Below the pieces are notes generated by a model. The model did not search any database and was not told where the DNA came from. It saw only the letters and a list, made by a program, of their open reading frames with translations. A program made the translations under genes and the position numbers. Shown one piece after another: positions 33,621 through 41,536 of a stretch of DNA of 64,000 nt; position 1 is the first letter of the stretch; the number at the start of each line of letters is the position of its first letter. The stretch is from DAOULY01 sp034414595 (GTDB taxonomy: Bacteria; Chloroflexota; Dehalococcoidia; SZUA-161; JAUWZY01), in assembly GCA_034414595.1 (NCBI GenBank), contig DAOULY010000021.1, forward strand, positions 124,001 to 188,000, read 5' to 3'.

Positions 33621-33850
33621 CTTGACAGCTCTTTAAGGAAAACCATACGTGCTGATGCGCTCTTGCCTCCCAGTTTACTGTTTCATCCGCCCAGTTCAGA
33701 AAGGAAGCCTTACTTTTGAACAAATGTTACCACATCTGTGAAAATTTGTGAATATGGTAAGTGCGCATCCCGGGAGGAGATCTCTATAGAGCGTATACTT
33801 GCAGACGTACACACCTTTCTAGTGGCAGTCTCCCCGTTTTGGGGCAGTAG

Positions 33851-33906
33851 CGGAAAGCCCTGAGTGCTTCGCCGACCTATTGATATTCCACCTCCTGCCT
33901 CACCAG
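33851..33906. repeat. repeat A flank, partial third copy
   Basis: It matches the downstream flank of radC found at 31340 and 36740 (CGGAAAGCC, then CCTATTGAT, then CCTCACCAG) but lacks all radC coding sequence. It separates the two cargo modules and is followed at once by repeat B copy 2. Confidence 0.7.
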
Positions 33907-33914
33907 AATCAATA

Positions 33915-34024
33915 CTCATACACACCATTTGAAGGACTCGATTACAAACTTTTGTCGAGCTTAGCTCAGCAGATAAGTGATTCGGTGACGTAGAAGGCTG
34001 GAGGGTACTATTCTTTGCTTCGCC
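33915..34024. repeat. repeat B, copy 2 (110 bp)
   Basis: Second copy of the 110-base repeat, same orientation as copy 1, at the left edge of the second cargo module. Translated on the minus strand both copies share SPNHLSAEL and VLQMVCMS, but no intact gene includes them. The rest of the 530-base gap 33621-34150 shows no gene. Confidence 0.75.
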
Positions 34025-34056
34025 TGGTTTAAGGATCAAAGAGATTTTAGATCGGG

Positions 34057-34084
34057 ATTCGAAGGGGGTCGGGGCAGTCAATAC
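34057..34084. repeat. repeat C, copy 1 (about 28 bp)
   Basis: ATTCGAAGGGGGTCGGGGCA and the following TCAATAC resemble two degenerate copies at 36611-36638 and 36669-36696. The three lie at the two ends of the second cargo module. The function is unknown. Confidence 0.4.
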
Positions 34085-34150
34085 ATGGGGGAGATTGGTC
34101 TGGCAGATGTGAGATCGAGCTGGCAGATAGACCCAACGACTTCTGCAACG

Positions 34151-35098
34151 TCATCTATAGATGGCAATGGGTATTATGGATATGGCCGGGTAGACTACCG
34201 CGGTGGCAAGTTTTTCTATCCCACGAAGTGAATCAAACAAAGCACGAAAGGCATCGTCAATCGACTTCAGTTCTTGCGACGTTGTGCCTCCAGTGCTCAC
34301 CATATATTCTTGTGCCGAGCTGTCCTTAGAGGGAATGTAGGCAATCTGCGCGAACACATTCCACAGAACCTCTGGTGAAGTCCCATATCTGAATATTACG
34401 CTCTCCAGACCATCGCGGATAAAGTTCTTTCTAAGATGCCCACTGAAATAAACCGAGGGGACGCCGATATTGGGATAAATGGTTATCATGCAGCGTTCCT
34501 TGTAGAATGTGTCGAAAAATCTTTCGAAACCTTTGGTTAGCCACTCCGGAAGCTCGTACTTTGATAATTCCTCCATCTCTTTTCTTCTTTGCACCTTCGC
34601 TGGCGGACTGGCCGATTGACTTGTTGAGCATCGGACTATGAACTTCGACAATTCATTAAAATGTTTAAGGATCTCTTTCGCGTAGTCATAATCATCTATG
34701 TTGATTTTCCCCCTAATAAGCACGAAAGAGGTTTCATCTAGTATTGAATGCAGCTTGTCACTCCTAAGGTCATCGCTGGAAAATGAAGAATGGTCTACGG
34801 CAGTAACCATGTGGCCATCCCGCATCCTAGTCTCAACGTGATTATACAGGTAGTCATGCAAAGTCTTCGTCTCGCGCTCCTCGCTTTCCCAGATGAATTT
34901 GCCTTCTGCTGCCAGGTTTAGGAGAGCAGGAATTCCTCCTCCACCGCCGCCGGAAATCTCTCTCGCAGTTCCTCCAATCCGCTCTCTACCAGTTACAAGC
35001 CCCTCTTCAAGTTGGGCAAAGATAGACTTAGTACGTTCGACATCTAGATATAGGAAATCTCTAATCCTGAGGTTTTTGCTGCCCCGCTGGTGTTTCAT
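34151..35098 (-). CDS. island protein of unknown function
   Basis: I do not recognise a characterised family. The 315-residue protein begins RIRDFLYLDVERTKSIFAQL, then has a glycine run at residues 50-55 and a mixed alpha/beta body. The segment FVLIRGKINIDDYDYAKEIL and a hydrophobic C-terminus (VVYPAISIIPIAIY) are visible. No nuclease, ATPase or membrane motif is clear. GGGGGA stands eight bases before the ATG. It lies in the second island module next to the HEPN-like gene, in the same direction, 231 bases downstream of it. Confidence 0.65.
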   Translation of the reverse strand: MKHQRGSKNLRIRDFLYLDVERTKSIFAQLEEGLVTGRERIGGTAREISGGGGGGIPALLNLAAEGKFIWESEERETKTLHDYLYNHVETRMRDGHMVTAVDHSSFSSDDLRSDKLHSILDETSFVLIRGKINIDDYDYAKEILKHFNELSKFIVRCSTSQSASPPAKVQRRKEMEELSKYELPEWLTKGFERFFDTFYKERCMITIYPNIGVPSVYFSGHLRKNFIRDGLESVIFRYGTSPEVLWNVFAQIAYIPSKDSSAQEYMVSTGGTTSQELKSIDDAFRALFDSLRGIEKLATAVVYPAISIIPIAIYR

Positions 35099-35329
35099 TT
35101 CGGCTATCCCCCATTCACTGACCTCTCCCCAAAGACACGGTTTCAGAAAGATGCATCATAAGGTTTGCCACTCGCAGAATCGTTTTGTGAAATGATCCTG
35201 CTACGCAACTGTTCTTTCATCTTCTTTGGGCACGTTATCTCCCTGCCTGCAACGGCAATAGAGCTAATGCTACTCTCAAGTTACGTGGAACTGCCCCTGC
35301 CTCCGGGATGTTTCAATTGCTTCTGAACC

Positions 35330-36514
35330 CTAGGAATTAGATGCCTCTGGACTGGTACGCCTAATCTTCTCGAGTTCACGTATGGCATTGGTTGCCTGAA
35401 TAAGCGCTTGCTCTGCTTCAGTCTGGTTAAAGGTCATGTCGGGGTGATCAGCAGTGTTTCTCACATCTCTTATGTAATCGAGGTACCCAATGACTGGCGC
35501 ATTTACCAGACCCCGGTCAGCGAGAGTTTGCCGTACCTCCTTAAGAAGTTCTGCCCAACCTTTCCTAGTCGTTTGACCAGTCAATATCTTATACAATTCC
35601 CTGAGGAAGCCTTCGACCGCCCTAAGCCCAACCATAACGCTAGCCGTGGGAGCTCCAAACCTAAGGCAGATTACTGCTTCCTCTAGATCGTGTCGAACCA
35701 AATGCGGAAGTGACAGTGCCGCACTCCCCAGAAGGCTATCCAACAGATCAGAGGGAAGTTTGTGATAGTCAAGAACGCCAGCTGCTGGCCTCAATTCGGC
35801 AAAGTCCCTAGTTGTGATCTCCTGCGCCACGGCGGCTTCTATCTTGGCCAGCACCCTCGACATCCGTGCGTGGTCTTCTTTACCGAAGGAGAGGGCATGT
35901 TCTCGGCAGTACCCCGCTTCAAGCGTGTCAACAAGCCCGCGCAGGCGATCCTGTTCGAGTGGGGCAAGCCTAGATGCACCAAGGAGTTGTTCGAGGTTTC
36001 TAAGATGGCCCAAGATCAGGCGGTCGCCGTACTTTTCTACGCTCCCATCTTGGAAAACCACTTGGTCTCCTGGTCGACTTTGCATTAGCCAATTTATGCA
36101 AGCGCCAATTTGATATACAAGCACTGCTGACAAACGGCCTGCCGTTTGCGATATAGCCGCTCCATATTTCAAAACAAACGATCCTAGCTCGGTTGCACGG
36201 CCAGTCTTGTAATCAACAAGCTCCCACAAGTCATGTGTCTCTATTTCCATCTGAGCAATTGGTTCCCTTTCCGACCTACGAAGGGCGCTTTCTGCCCTGG
36301 GATGTAAGTCTGCCATGAACTCTTCAAGAATTTTCCGAGTAGCATCAACAACTCCAACCTGGCTAATTAGGCTTCTCCATTGATTGGCATAGCTTGAATA
36401 AGGGATACTTATATCGTGCTTATCGCGAAAGTAGCGACTTTTGTCACGCAAGTTGCCGGGGACAAGGTACAAGAGCCCTTCACCTAGCCTTCTGGCTTCG
36501 TCTTCCAATGCCAT
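35330..36514 (-). CDS. HEPN/DUF4145-like island protein
   Basis: This 394-residue protein is mostly helical. Near the C-terminus, SVMVGLRAVEGFLRELYKIL and YIRDVRNTADHPDMTF match the DUF4145/HEPN-type helical fold; R352-x4-H357 fits the HEPN R-x4-H motif. The start is taken as ATG at 36514, six bases after AAGGGG. A longer frame starting with TTG at 36568 would overlap the promoter boxes. The N-terminal 250 residues are unassigned. A ribonuclease toxin or defence component is possible. Confidence 0.7.
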   Translation of the reverse strand: MALEDEARRLGEGLLYLVPGNLRDKSRYFRDKHDISIPYSSYANQWRSLISQVGVVDATRKILEEFMADLHPRAESALRRSEREPIAQMEIETHDLWELVDYKTGRATELGSFVLKYGAAISQTAGRLSAVLVYQIGACINWLMQSRPGDQVVFQDGSVEKYGDRLILGHLRNLEQLLGASRLAPLEQDRLRGLVDTLEAGYCREHALSFGKEDHARMSRVLAKIEAAVAQEITTRDFAELRPAAGVLDYHKLPSDLLDSLLGSAALSLPHLVRHDLEEAVICLRFGAPTASVMVGLRAVEGFLRELYKILTGQTTRKGWAELLKEVRQTLADRGLVNAPVIGYLDYIRDVRNTADHPDMTFNQTEAEQALIQATNAIRELEKIRRTSPEASNS

Positions 36515-36539
36515 TTCTTGCCCCTTGTTCGCTACAGGA

Positions 36540-36568
36540 ATTATACCATCAGGTAAGTGTTCTGCCAA
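36540..36568 (-). promoter_or_regulatory. promoter of the second island module
   Basis: On the minus strand TTGGCA (36568-36563) and a perfect TATAAT (36545-36540) are 17 bases apart. Transcription would begin near 36533, just ahead of AAGGGG and the ATG at 36514. Confidence 0.65.
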
Positions 36569-36610
36569 TCGTCGTAGCGACCTACTGGTCGCCTCTAGAG
36601 TTGAACCGAC

Positions 36611-36696
36611 ACCAAGGGGGTCAGGGCATCCAACCTACGATATCTTTGGGAATAGTAGGTACTGGATGGTTCGAAGTGGGTGGGGCATCCAATACC
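36611..36696. repeat. repeat C, copies 2 and 3
   Basis: ACCAAGGGGGTCAGGGCATC (36611 on) and GTTCGAAGTGGGTGGGGCAT (36669 on), each followed by CCAA, are degenerate direct copies of the element at 34057. They lie between the module-2 promoter and repeat A copy 2. Confidence 0.4.
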
Positions 36697-36738
36697 TGCC
36701 AGACAATTCCCTAGCTCACGCAGGATTGCCAATTGGTC

Positions 36739-37028
36739 ACCGGAAAGCCGAACCGCTTTGTCGGCCTATTAATGTTCCGCTTCCCGGCCTCACCAGGACT
36801 GAGCTAAGCTGATTTGAACCCCAACCCTCGCTCTTTGAGGCTCACATACCTTTGCTGGCCGATGATGAGGTGGTCGAGCACTTCGATGTCCAACAGCTTC
36901 CCCGCAGCCACTGCCTGCTCTGTGACCTCGATGTCCTCGGGGCTGGGCGTCGGGTCTCCCGAGGGGTGGTTGTGGACTACGATAAGGGCGGGACAATTCT
37001 GCCGCACCGCCTCCTGAAACAGCTCACT
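36739..37028. repeat. direct repeat A, copy 2 (radC 3' end and flank, in place)
   Basis: This is the counterpart of 31338-31635, here continuous with the intact radC gene. The inner 32-base identical block is 36997-37028. Whether this copy or the distant one is the original chromosomal end cannot be told from the window. Confidence 0.85.
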
Positions 37029-37517
37029 GGTGCGAATGAGTGAGGTGTGCACGCTGCCACGATAGACCTCGGGAATTCCCATCACCTGGTTCTTGCTGTT
37101 GAGCAACACCACCTTGAGCTCTTCCTGACTCAGAAAAGCCATCTCGGCCTGAAGGAGGTTGGCGATGTCCTCAGGGGACCTCACCACCACTCGCTCCTCA
37201 GGCCGTGAGGAAAGAAGCCTGCGCCCGAGCTCCAGAGCAGCTTTGAGTTGGGCCACCTTGGCCTCCCCCAAGCCGTGCTCCGTGCACAGCTCCCCAAAGC
37301 TGGCGCGGGCCAGGCCAGCGAGGCCGCCAAACTGGGACAGCAGCCTTGTTGCCAGGTCGAGCACGCTCTCAGAGGTAGCCCCAGTGCGCAGGATGACGGC
37401 CAGAAGCTCAGCCGTGCTCAGCGAGGCAGCGCCCTTTTCCTTTAGCCGCTCTCGAGGGCGCTCCCCGGCCGGGATGTCCCTGATCAGGGGCCGATATTCA
37501 ACCAACGACGAGCCCAT
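36804..37517 (-). CDS. radC: RadC/JAB-domain protein
   Basis: This 237-residue MPN/JAB metalloprotease-fold protein has an N-terminal helix-hairpin-helix region (about 40-95, LSQFGGLAGLARASFGELC) and the C-terminal JAB motif VVHNHPSGDPTPSPED. GAGGGG precedes the ATG. It lies 19 bases downstream of rplL in the same direction. Its 3' end is duplicated beyond the island, and the last 74 codons may have been supplied by the integrated element. The biological role of RadC is unsettled. Confidence 0.93.
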   Translation of the reverse strand: MGSSLVEYRPLIRDIPAGERPRERLKEKGAASLSTAELLAVILRTGATSESVLDLATRLLSQFGGLAGLARASFGELCTEHGLGEAKVAQLKAALELGRRLLSSRPEERVVVRSPEDIANLLQAEMAFLSQEELKVVLLNSKNQVMGIPEVYRGSVHTSLIRTSELFQEAVRQNCPALIVVHNHPSGDPTPSPEDIEVTEQAVAAGKLLDIEVLDHLIIGQQRYVSLKERGLGFKSA

Positions 37518-37536
37518 GATCCCCTCACGAACCGGG

Positions 37537-38166
37537 CTACTCCACAGCCACAGTGGCTCCGGCTTGTTCCAGCTTTTCCTTTATGGTGGCAGCCTCGGAC
37601 TTGCCCACGTTTTCCCTGACCGGCTTAGGTGCGCTTTCCACCAGTTCCTTGGCTTCCTTCAAGCCGAGGGTGGTGACCTCACGCACTGCCTTAATTACAT
37701 TGATCCTGTTGGGCCCGATGTCCTTGAGAATCACGGTAAACTCGGTCTTTTCCTCTTCCGCTGCCGCAGCTGCGGCTGCCTCGGTGGCAGATGCCGTAGC
37801 TGCTGCCGCAGCCGGGCCCGCTGCGACGGGGATAGCAGCGCTGACCCCGAACTCTTCCTCCAGGGCTTTCACCAAGTCAGCGAGCTCGAGAAGCGTCATC
37901 CCCTTTATAGCAGCGACCAGTTCCTCTTTGCCCAACGTTTTCTCCTTCTTCTCAGCCGCGGCACGGGGCTTACGCTTTTCCGTCTTCTCTTCTGCCTTCT
38001 CTTCCATCTTCTCTTCTGCCTTCTCTTCCATCTTCTCCTCCATCTTAGCTTCCACCTTCTCTTCCACCTTTTCTTCCATCGGCTCTTCCACCTTCTCCTC
38101 CATCTTAGCTTCCGTCTTCTCTTCCGTCGGCTCTTCCACCTTTTCTTCCATCGGCTCTTCCGTCAT
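37537..38166 (-). CDS. rplL: ribosomal protein L7/L12 with acidic/lysine repeat extension
   Basis: This 209-residue protein is much longer than the usual 120-130. Residues 80-115 are the dimerisation domain (KEELVAAIKGMTLLELADLV), 116-137 an Ala-rich hinge and 140-209 the factor-binding domain (FTVILKDIGPNRINVIKAVR). Residues 1-78 are a charged extension of EEK-type repeats (MEEKVEEP, EEKVEAKMEEK). GGAAGGAG lies before the ATG at 38166, so the extension is translated. The start is one base after the rplJ stop. Confidence 0.93.
   Translation of the reverse strand: MTEEPMEEKVEEPTEEKTEAKMEEKVEEPMEEKVEEKVEAKMEEKMEEKAEEKMEEKAEEKTEKRKPRAAAEKKEKTLGKEELVAAIKGMTLLELADLVKALEEEFGVSAAIPVAAGPAAAAATASATEAAAAAAAEEEKTEFTVILKDIGPNRINVIKAVREVTTLGLKEAKELVESAPKPVRENVGKSEAATIKEKLEQAGATVAVE
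37966..38160. repeat. low-complexity repeat encoding the L7/L12 extension
   Basis: The plus strand shows runs of CTTCTC/CTTCCA/CTTAGC hexamers, for example CCATCTTCTCTTCTGCCTTC and similar blocks repeated with small changes. Near-identical 12- to 30-base units suggest expansion by slippage. Confidence 0.7.
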
Positions 38167-38167
38167 A

Positions 38168-38692
38168 TTACTCTCCTTCCAATTGCTGGATTCTATTTTG
38201 TAGCAGTTGCATAAACCGGCGTAGCTCAGCATTGAGCACATAGACCAAGCGATAGACTGGGTTATTCAGAGTCCCCAGCAGCTTTGAGACCAGAACGTCC
38301 CTCGGAGGCAGGGTCGCCAAGGCGGTGATCTCCCGGGCACTGAGCGCTCGCTCCTCCAATAAACCACCTTTGATGGTCACGACGGACTTTGTCGAGCTCT
38401 GATAGCCTATCAAGGCCTTGGCCAATTGCACTTCATCGCCGGAGGCGAAGGCAAGGGCTGTGGGCCCTACCAGAAAGGGAGAGAGCCCTGTTTTCTGGGC
38501 TTTCTCTGCGGCCATGCTGGTCAAGGTGTTCTTGACCACCCTATATTCCACTCCCTGACGCTGCAACAGGCGGCGCAGCTCTGACATCTCGGCCACGGAA
38601 AGCCCCCGATAGTCAGTGGCGATCACGATGTCGGCGTTGGATAACTTCTCCGCCAGCCACTCTACCTGTCCGCTTTTCTTTTCCTTAGCCAT
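38168..38692 (-). CDS. rplJ: ribosomal protein L10
   Basis: This 174-residue protein anchors L7/L12 dimers on the stalk. VIATDYRGLSVAEMSELRRL and YRVVKNTLTSMAA are typical of the N-terminal domain; the C-terminal helix binds L12. AGAGGAG precedes the ATG at 38692, which excludes a longer frame. An attenuator hairpin lies 28 bases upstream. It overlaps rplL control and is downstream of the thiolase cluster. Confidence 0.95.
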   Translation of the reverse strand: MAKEKKSGQVEWLAEKLSNADIVIATDYRGLSVAEMSELRRLLQRQGVEYRVVKNTLTSMAAEKAQKTGLSPFLVGPTALAFASGDEVQLAKALIGYQSSTKSVVTIKGGLLEERALSAREITALATLPPRDVLVSKLLGTLNNPVYRLVYVLNAELRRFMQLLQNRIQQLEGE

Positions 38693-38720
38693 TTGGCTCC
38701 TCTCTTTGCCGTTCCTGCAC

Positions 38721-38821
38721 AAAAAATCCTCGTGCCCACGCACGAGGATTGATTAAACCTCGCCTCGGCAGGCACAAATATTAAGCCTTTCGGCACCTGC
38801 TTCTTTGGCGCCAGCTTTCGC
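38721..38821 (-). ncRNA. L10 leader RNA with intrinsic terminator/attenuator
   Basis: On the minus strand the leader reads GCCGAAAGGCTTAATATTTG, then CCTGCCGAGG, which resembles the conserved part of L10 leaders (RF00557) that bind the L10-L12 complex. It ends in an 11-bp hairpin, AATCCTCGTGC with GCACGAGGATT around a 4-base loop (38750-38725), followed by six T. It begins right at the stop of the upstream thiolase gene. Confidence 0.75.
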
Positions 38822-40015
38822 CTATTCAGGGGCGCCTATAACGGAGACGCCGCACTGGAATCTTCCCGGATGACCTCCTTGATTATGGGTCAGCCCCAGC
38901 CGCACATTCTGTAGCTGACGGGAAGGGAGTTCTGCCTTCCCCTGAATCTGCTTATAAATCTCGTAAATCTCGCGGCAGCCGCTGGCACCTACAGGGTGAC
39001 CAAAGCACTTGAGGCCGCCGCTGAGATTGACTGGAATCTCTCCCTCCTGAGCAAAGGTATCTGCGTCGATGTCCTCCCTGGCCTTTCCCTTATCGCAGAA
39101 ACCCAGCGATTCATAGCATATCAGTTCGGAGATGGAAAAGCAATCGTGAACCTCAGCCAAATCGAGCTCTTTACGCGGGTCCTTGATCCCGGCCATGTTA
39201 TAGGCTTGCCTGCATGCATATTCCGTCTCCGGCCAGTAGGTGAAATCGTAGTCCTCCTTCTGCTTGCCCCAGCCCGGGCCTACAGCAATCCCAAGCCCCT
39301 TGACAGTAACATAATCGTCCCTGAACTTTCTGGCATCCTCAGTACGGCACAGGACAGCAGCGGCAGCGCCATCGCTGACGCCACAGCAATCATAGAGGCC
39401 CAGAGGCCAGGCGATCATGGGAGCATTCATCACCTGCTCCAGGGTCACCTCGCGCCGCAGGTGCGCCTTGGGATTGGAAGCACCATTGTGATGGCTTTTG
39501 ACCGAGATCTTGGCTAAGGTCCTCTTCCCCTCCTCAGGGGTGAGACCATAGCGCTCAAAGTATCTGGTGGCAGCCAGGGCAAAGCGCCCTGGTGCTGTGC
39601 CGCCGGCAGAAAAGACCGGGTGCCATTTCTCCGGCGTCCATGTCGGCGGGAGCCCACCATAGCCCACGTCCTTCATCTTCTCAAAGCCCATCGCCAGGAC
39701 CAGATCATAGGCCTTAGCGATTAAGGCAAAGGTGGCAGCTCTGATGGTTTCGATACCCGAGGCACAGGCATTCTCCACCCTGGTCACCGGGATATACTGA
39801 AGCTGAAGTGGACAGGAGATGCTGGCCCCGCTCACTTGATTCCCCGCAATAGTGCCGACCCAGGCTGCCTGTATGTCCTTAAGCTCAACCCCGGCATCCT
39901 GACAGGCCTCGGTGACCGCTTCCACAACCAGATCGTAAGAGTCCATATGCCAAAGCTCGCCGAACTGGGTACAACCCATGCCGACAATGGCTACTTTATC
40001 TTTGATGCTCTCCAT
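38822..40015 (-). CDS. SCP-x-type thiolase
   Basis: This 397-residue thiolase has the nucleophile region ENACASGIETIRAATFAL, EVHDCFSISELICYESLGF and GHPVGASG. It is the paralogue of the thiolase at 5411-6592 (shared pattern from DKVAIVGMGCTQFGE onward). It follows the HMGCS/DUF35 gene by 13 bases. It is the last gene of a four-gene cluster placed between rplA and rplJ; its stop abuts the L10 leader. Confidence 0.9.
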   Translation of the reverse strand: MESIKDKVAIVGMGCTQFGELWHMDSYDLVVEAVTEACQDAGVELKDIQAAWVGTIAGNQVSGASISCPLQLQYIPVTRVENACASGIETIRAATFALIAKAYDLVLAMGFEKMKDVGYGGLPPTWTPEKWHPVFSAGGTAPGRFALAATRYFERYGLTPEEGKRTLAKISVKSHHNGASNPKAHLRREVTLEQVMNAPMIAWPLGLYDCCGVSDGAAAAVLCRTEDARKFRDDYVTVKGLGIAVGPGWGKQKEDYDFTYWPETEYACRQAYNMAGIKDPRKELDLAEVHDCFSISELICYESLGFCDKGKAREDIDADTFAQEGEIPVNLSGGLKCFGHPVGASGCREIYEIYKQIQGKAELPSRQLQNVRLGLTHNQGGHPGRFQCGVSVIGAPE

Positions 40016-40028
40016 GGCCTTTCCCTTT

Positions 40029-41453
40029 CTAACACCTTATCGGTCGGCAGCGCCAATAGTAGTTGTGAAAACCGGCGCCTTCATGGATCTTGCGGAAGGT
40101 CAACTCCACCGGCATCCCGACCTCGACCTTGGACGGGTCCCTGTCTGTCATCTGGCCGTAAAAGCGACCTCCTCCCTCAAGGTCGACCTCACACAGGATA
40201 TTGGGCGGGTCGATCACAGCAGCCCGCTCATCCATGCTGAAGGTAAAAAGAGTTCCCCTCTTATCGGAGAGCCTGACATAGTCGAATTGGTCTTTTGTCT
40301 GACACCACATGCATAGTCGTTGCGGCGGGAATTGAACATGGCCGCAGCTTCGGCATTTCTGCCCTTGGAGGCTCAAGATCGCCTTCCGCTCCCGCCAGTA
40401 TACATTCAGCGAAGAGTCATCGGTATCTGGGGCCCGACGCACCGCCTCCCACTCCATGAGATTGCGGAAGCGGAGATATTTCCCGTAGTTGGGCAGCATC
40501 ATCTTGGATTCCAGATGGCGTTTTATCCCCCGCCGCCCCCTGATGTTCTCTATCTGCCCGGTGACCCTGAGCAACTGAGCGTCAGCGCCATCGCCATAGC
40601 TTGCGAAGAGCAATCTATCCCCTGGCTTGGCATCCTCCAGAGCCGCCACCAGCATCATTGGGGCCAGGGCAGCGCCGGTGTTGCCTACAGTGCCGAACAT
40701 CGGCTCTTGAACCTGGGTTTTAGCGTCGAGGCCCAAAGCCCGAGCCATGGCAGCATGGCTTCTGGCATCCGGGGCATAAAACGCCGCCTTGCTAATATCC
40801 TCAGCCTTTGCCTTGCAAAGTTGCATGAGACCGGCAACCGCCTCCCGGACATGCGCAGTGTAACCCTTTTCGCTGACGAAGCGGTCTTCCCAGGTCCTGA
40901 TATAGGTATCCTTGTCCTTTCTCCAAATGTCGATGAAATCGCTTGAGATGACATTTGTGCCCTCAATCTCGACAGCGACTTCAGAATCCCCGATTAAAAA
41001 GGCAGCAGCGCCGTCGCCGAAGATGGCCTCAAATGCCGAATTGGGCGGAGGGATGCGGCAGTCAGAGGCAACAACAAGAACTCGTTTCGCCGACCCTGCT
41101 GCCACTGCGTCCAGGGCAGCTCTGAGGGCACTGGCCCCCGACCTTAAGGAATCGGTGAAGTCAGCGGTGAATATGTTACGGCGCAGGTCGCAGGATACGG
41201 CGATGATGCTGGCAGATTGTTTCTCCCGGTAGGGAGGCGTGGTCGAGGCAAAGTACAGGCCGTCTATGGACTGGCGATCGATATCACCCAAACAGTCAAT
41301 GGCCGCCTCTACGGCCAAGGTGATGCTATCCTCATCGGAGTTGGCAATAGCTTTCTCCCCCCGTCCGGCAGCACCACCCCAGACCCCAGCCAAAAGCTCC
41401 TGGCTCATTCTGTAGATCGGTATGTAAGCACCACACGAGACAATCCCTGTCAT
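40029..41453 (-). CDS. HMG-CoA-synthase-like protein fused to DUF35
   Basis: This 474-residue protein is the paralogue of 3988-5409 (common GEKA-AN-DEDSIT region, FGDGAAAFLIGD). The thiolase-fold part spans about 1-330 and the DUF35 zinc ribbon is CRSCGHVQFPPQRLCMWC. The usual nucleophile position reads SLRSGA instead of CKAGT, so it also lacks the canonical Cys. The ATG at 41453 has AAGGAG upstream; a longer frame to 41492 has none. It probably works with the adjacent thiolases. Confidence 0.83.
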   Translation of the reverse strand: MTGIVSCGAYIPIYRMSQELLAGVWGGAAGRGEKAIANSDEDSITLAVEAAIDCLGDIDRQSIDGLYFASTTPPYREKQSASIIAVSCDLRRNIFTADFTDSLRSGASALRAALDAVAAGSAKRVLVVASDCRIPPPNSAFEAIFGDGAAAFLIGDSEVAVEIEGTNVISSDFIDIWRKDKDTYIRTWEDRFVSEKGYTAHVREAVAGLMQLCKAKAEDISKAAFYAPDARSHAAMARALGLDAKTQVQEPMFGTVGNTGAALAPMMLVAALEDAKPGDRLLFASYGDGADAQLLRVTGQIENIRGRRGIKRHLESKMMLPNYGKYLRFRNLMEWEAVRRAPDTDDSSLNVYWRERKAILSLQGQKCRSCGHVQFPPQRLCMWCQTKDQFDYVRLSDKRGTLFTFSMDERAAVIDPPNILCEVDLEGGGRFYGQMTDRDPSKVEVGMPVELTFRKIHEGAGFHNYYWRCRPIRC

Positions 41454-41536
41454 CACGATGCTCCTTTGGACTTCTTGGCGGTCACAGCACAAATTCCCGC
41501 CATTGGGGAAGAAAAAGCCACGCTGTCAGGCCAGGC

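Noticed and set aside
33710..34081. 123-codon minus-strand frame between island modules
   Set aside because: It runs through repeat A flank, repeat B and unrelated sequence with no conserved domain; treated as repeats.
36515..36568. TTG-started extension of the HEPN/DUF4145-like gene
   Set aside because: The segment contains the -35 and -10 boxes that drive the gene.
31338..37028. Island considered as an insertion sequence or prophage
   Set aside because: No transposase, integrase, terminal inverted repeats or phage structural genes are seen.
37966..38160. Hexamer-rich tract considered as a CRISPR or tandem-repeat locus
   Set aside because: The units are in frame and encode the L7/L12 extension; there are no spacers.
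37159..38214. 351-codon plus-strand frame across radC and rplL, rich in Phe/Leu/His
   Set aside because: It is the complement of the L7/L12 repeat tract and radC; the repeat structure keeps it open by chance.
38693..38743. Extended start for L10
   Set aside because: The extension reads through the L10-leader terminator; ATG 38692 has a good ribosome site.
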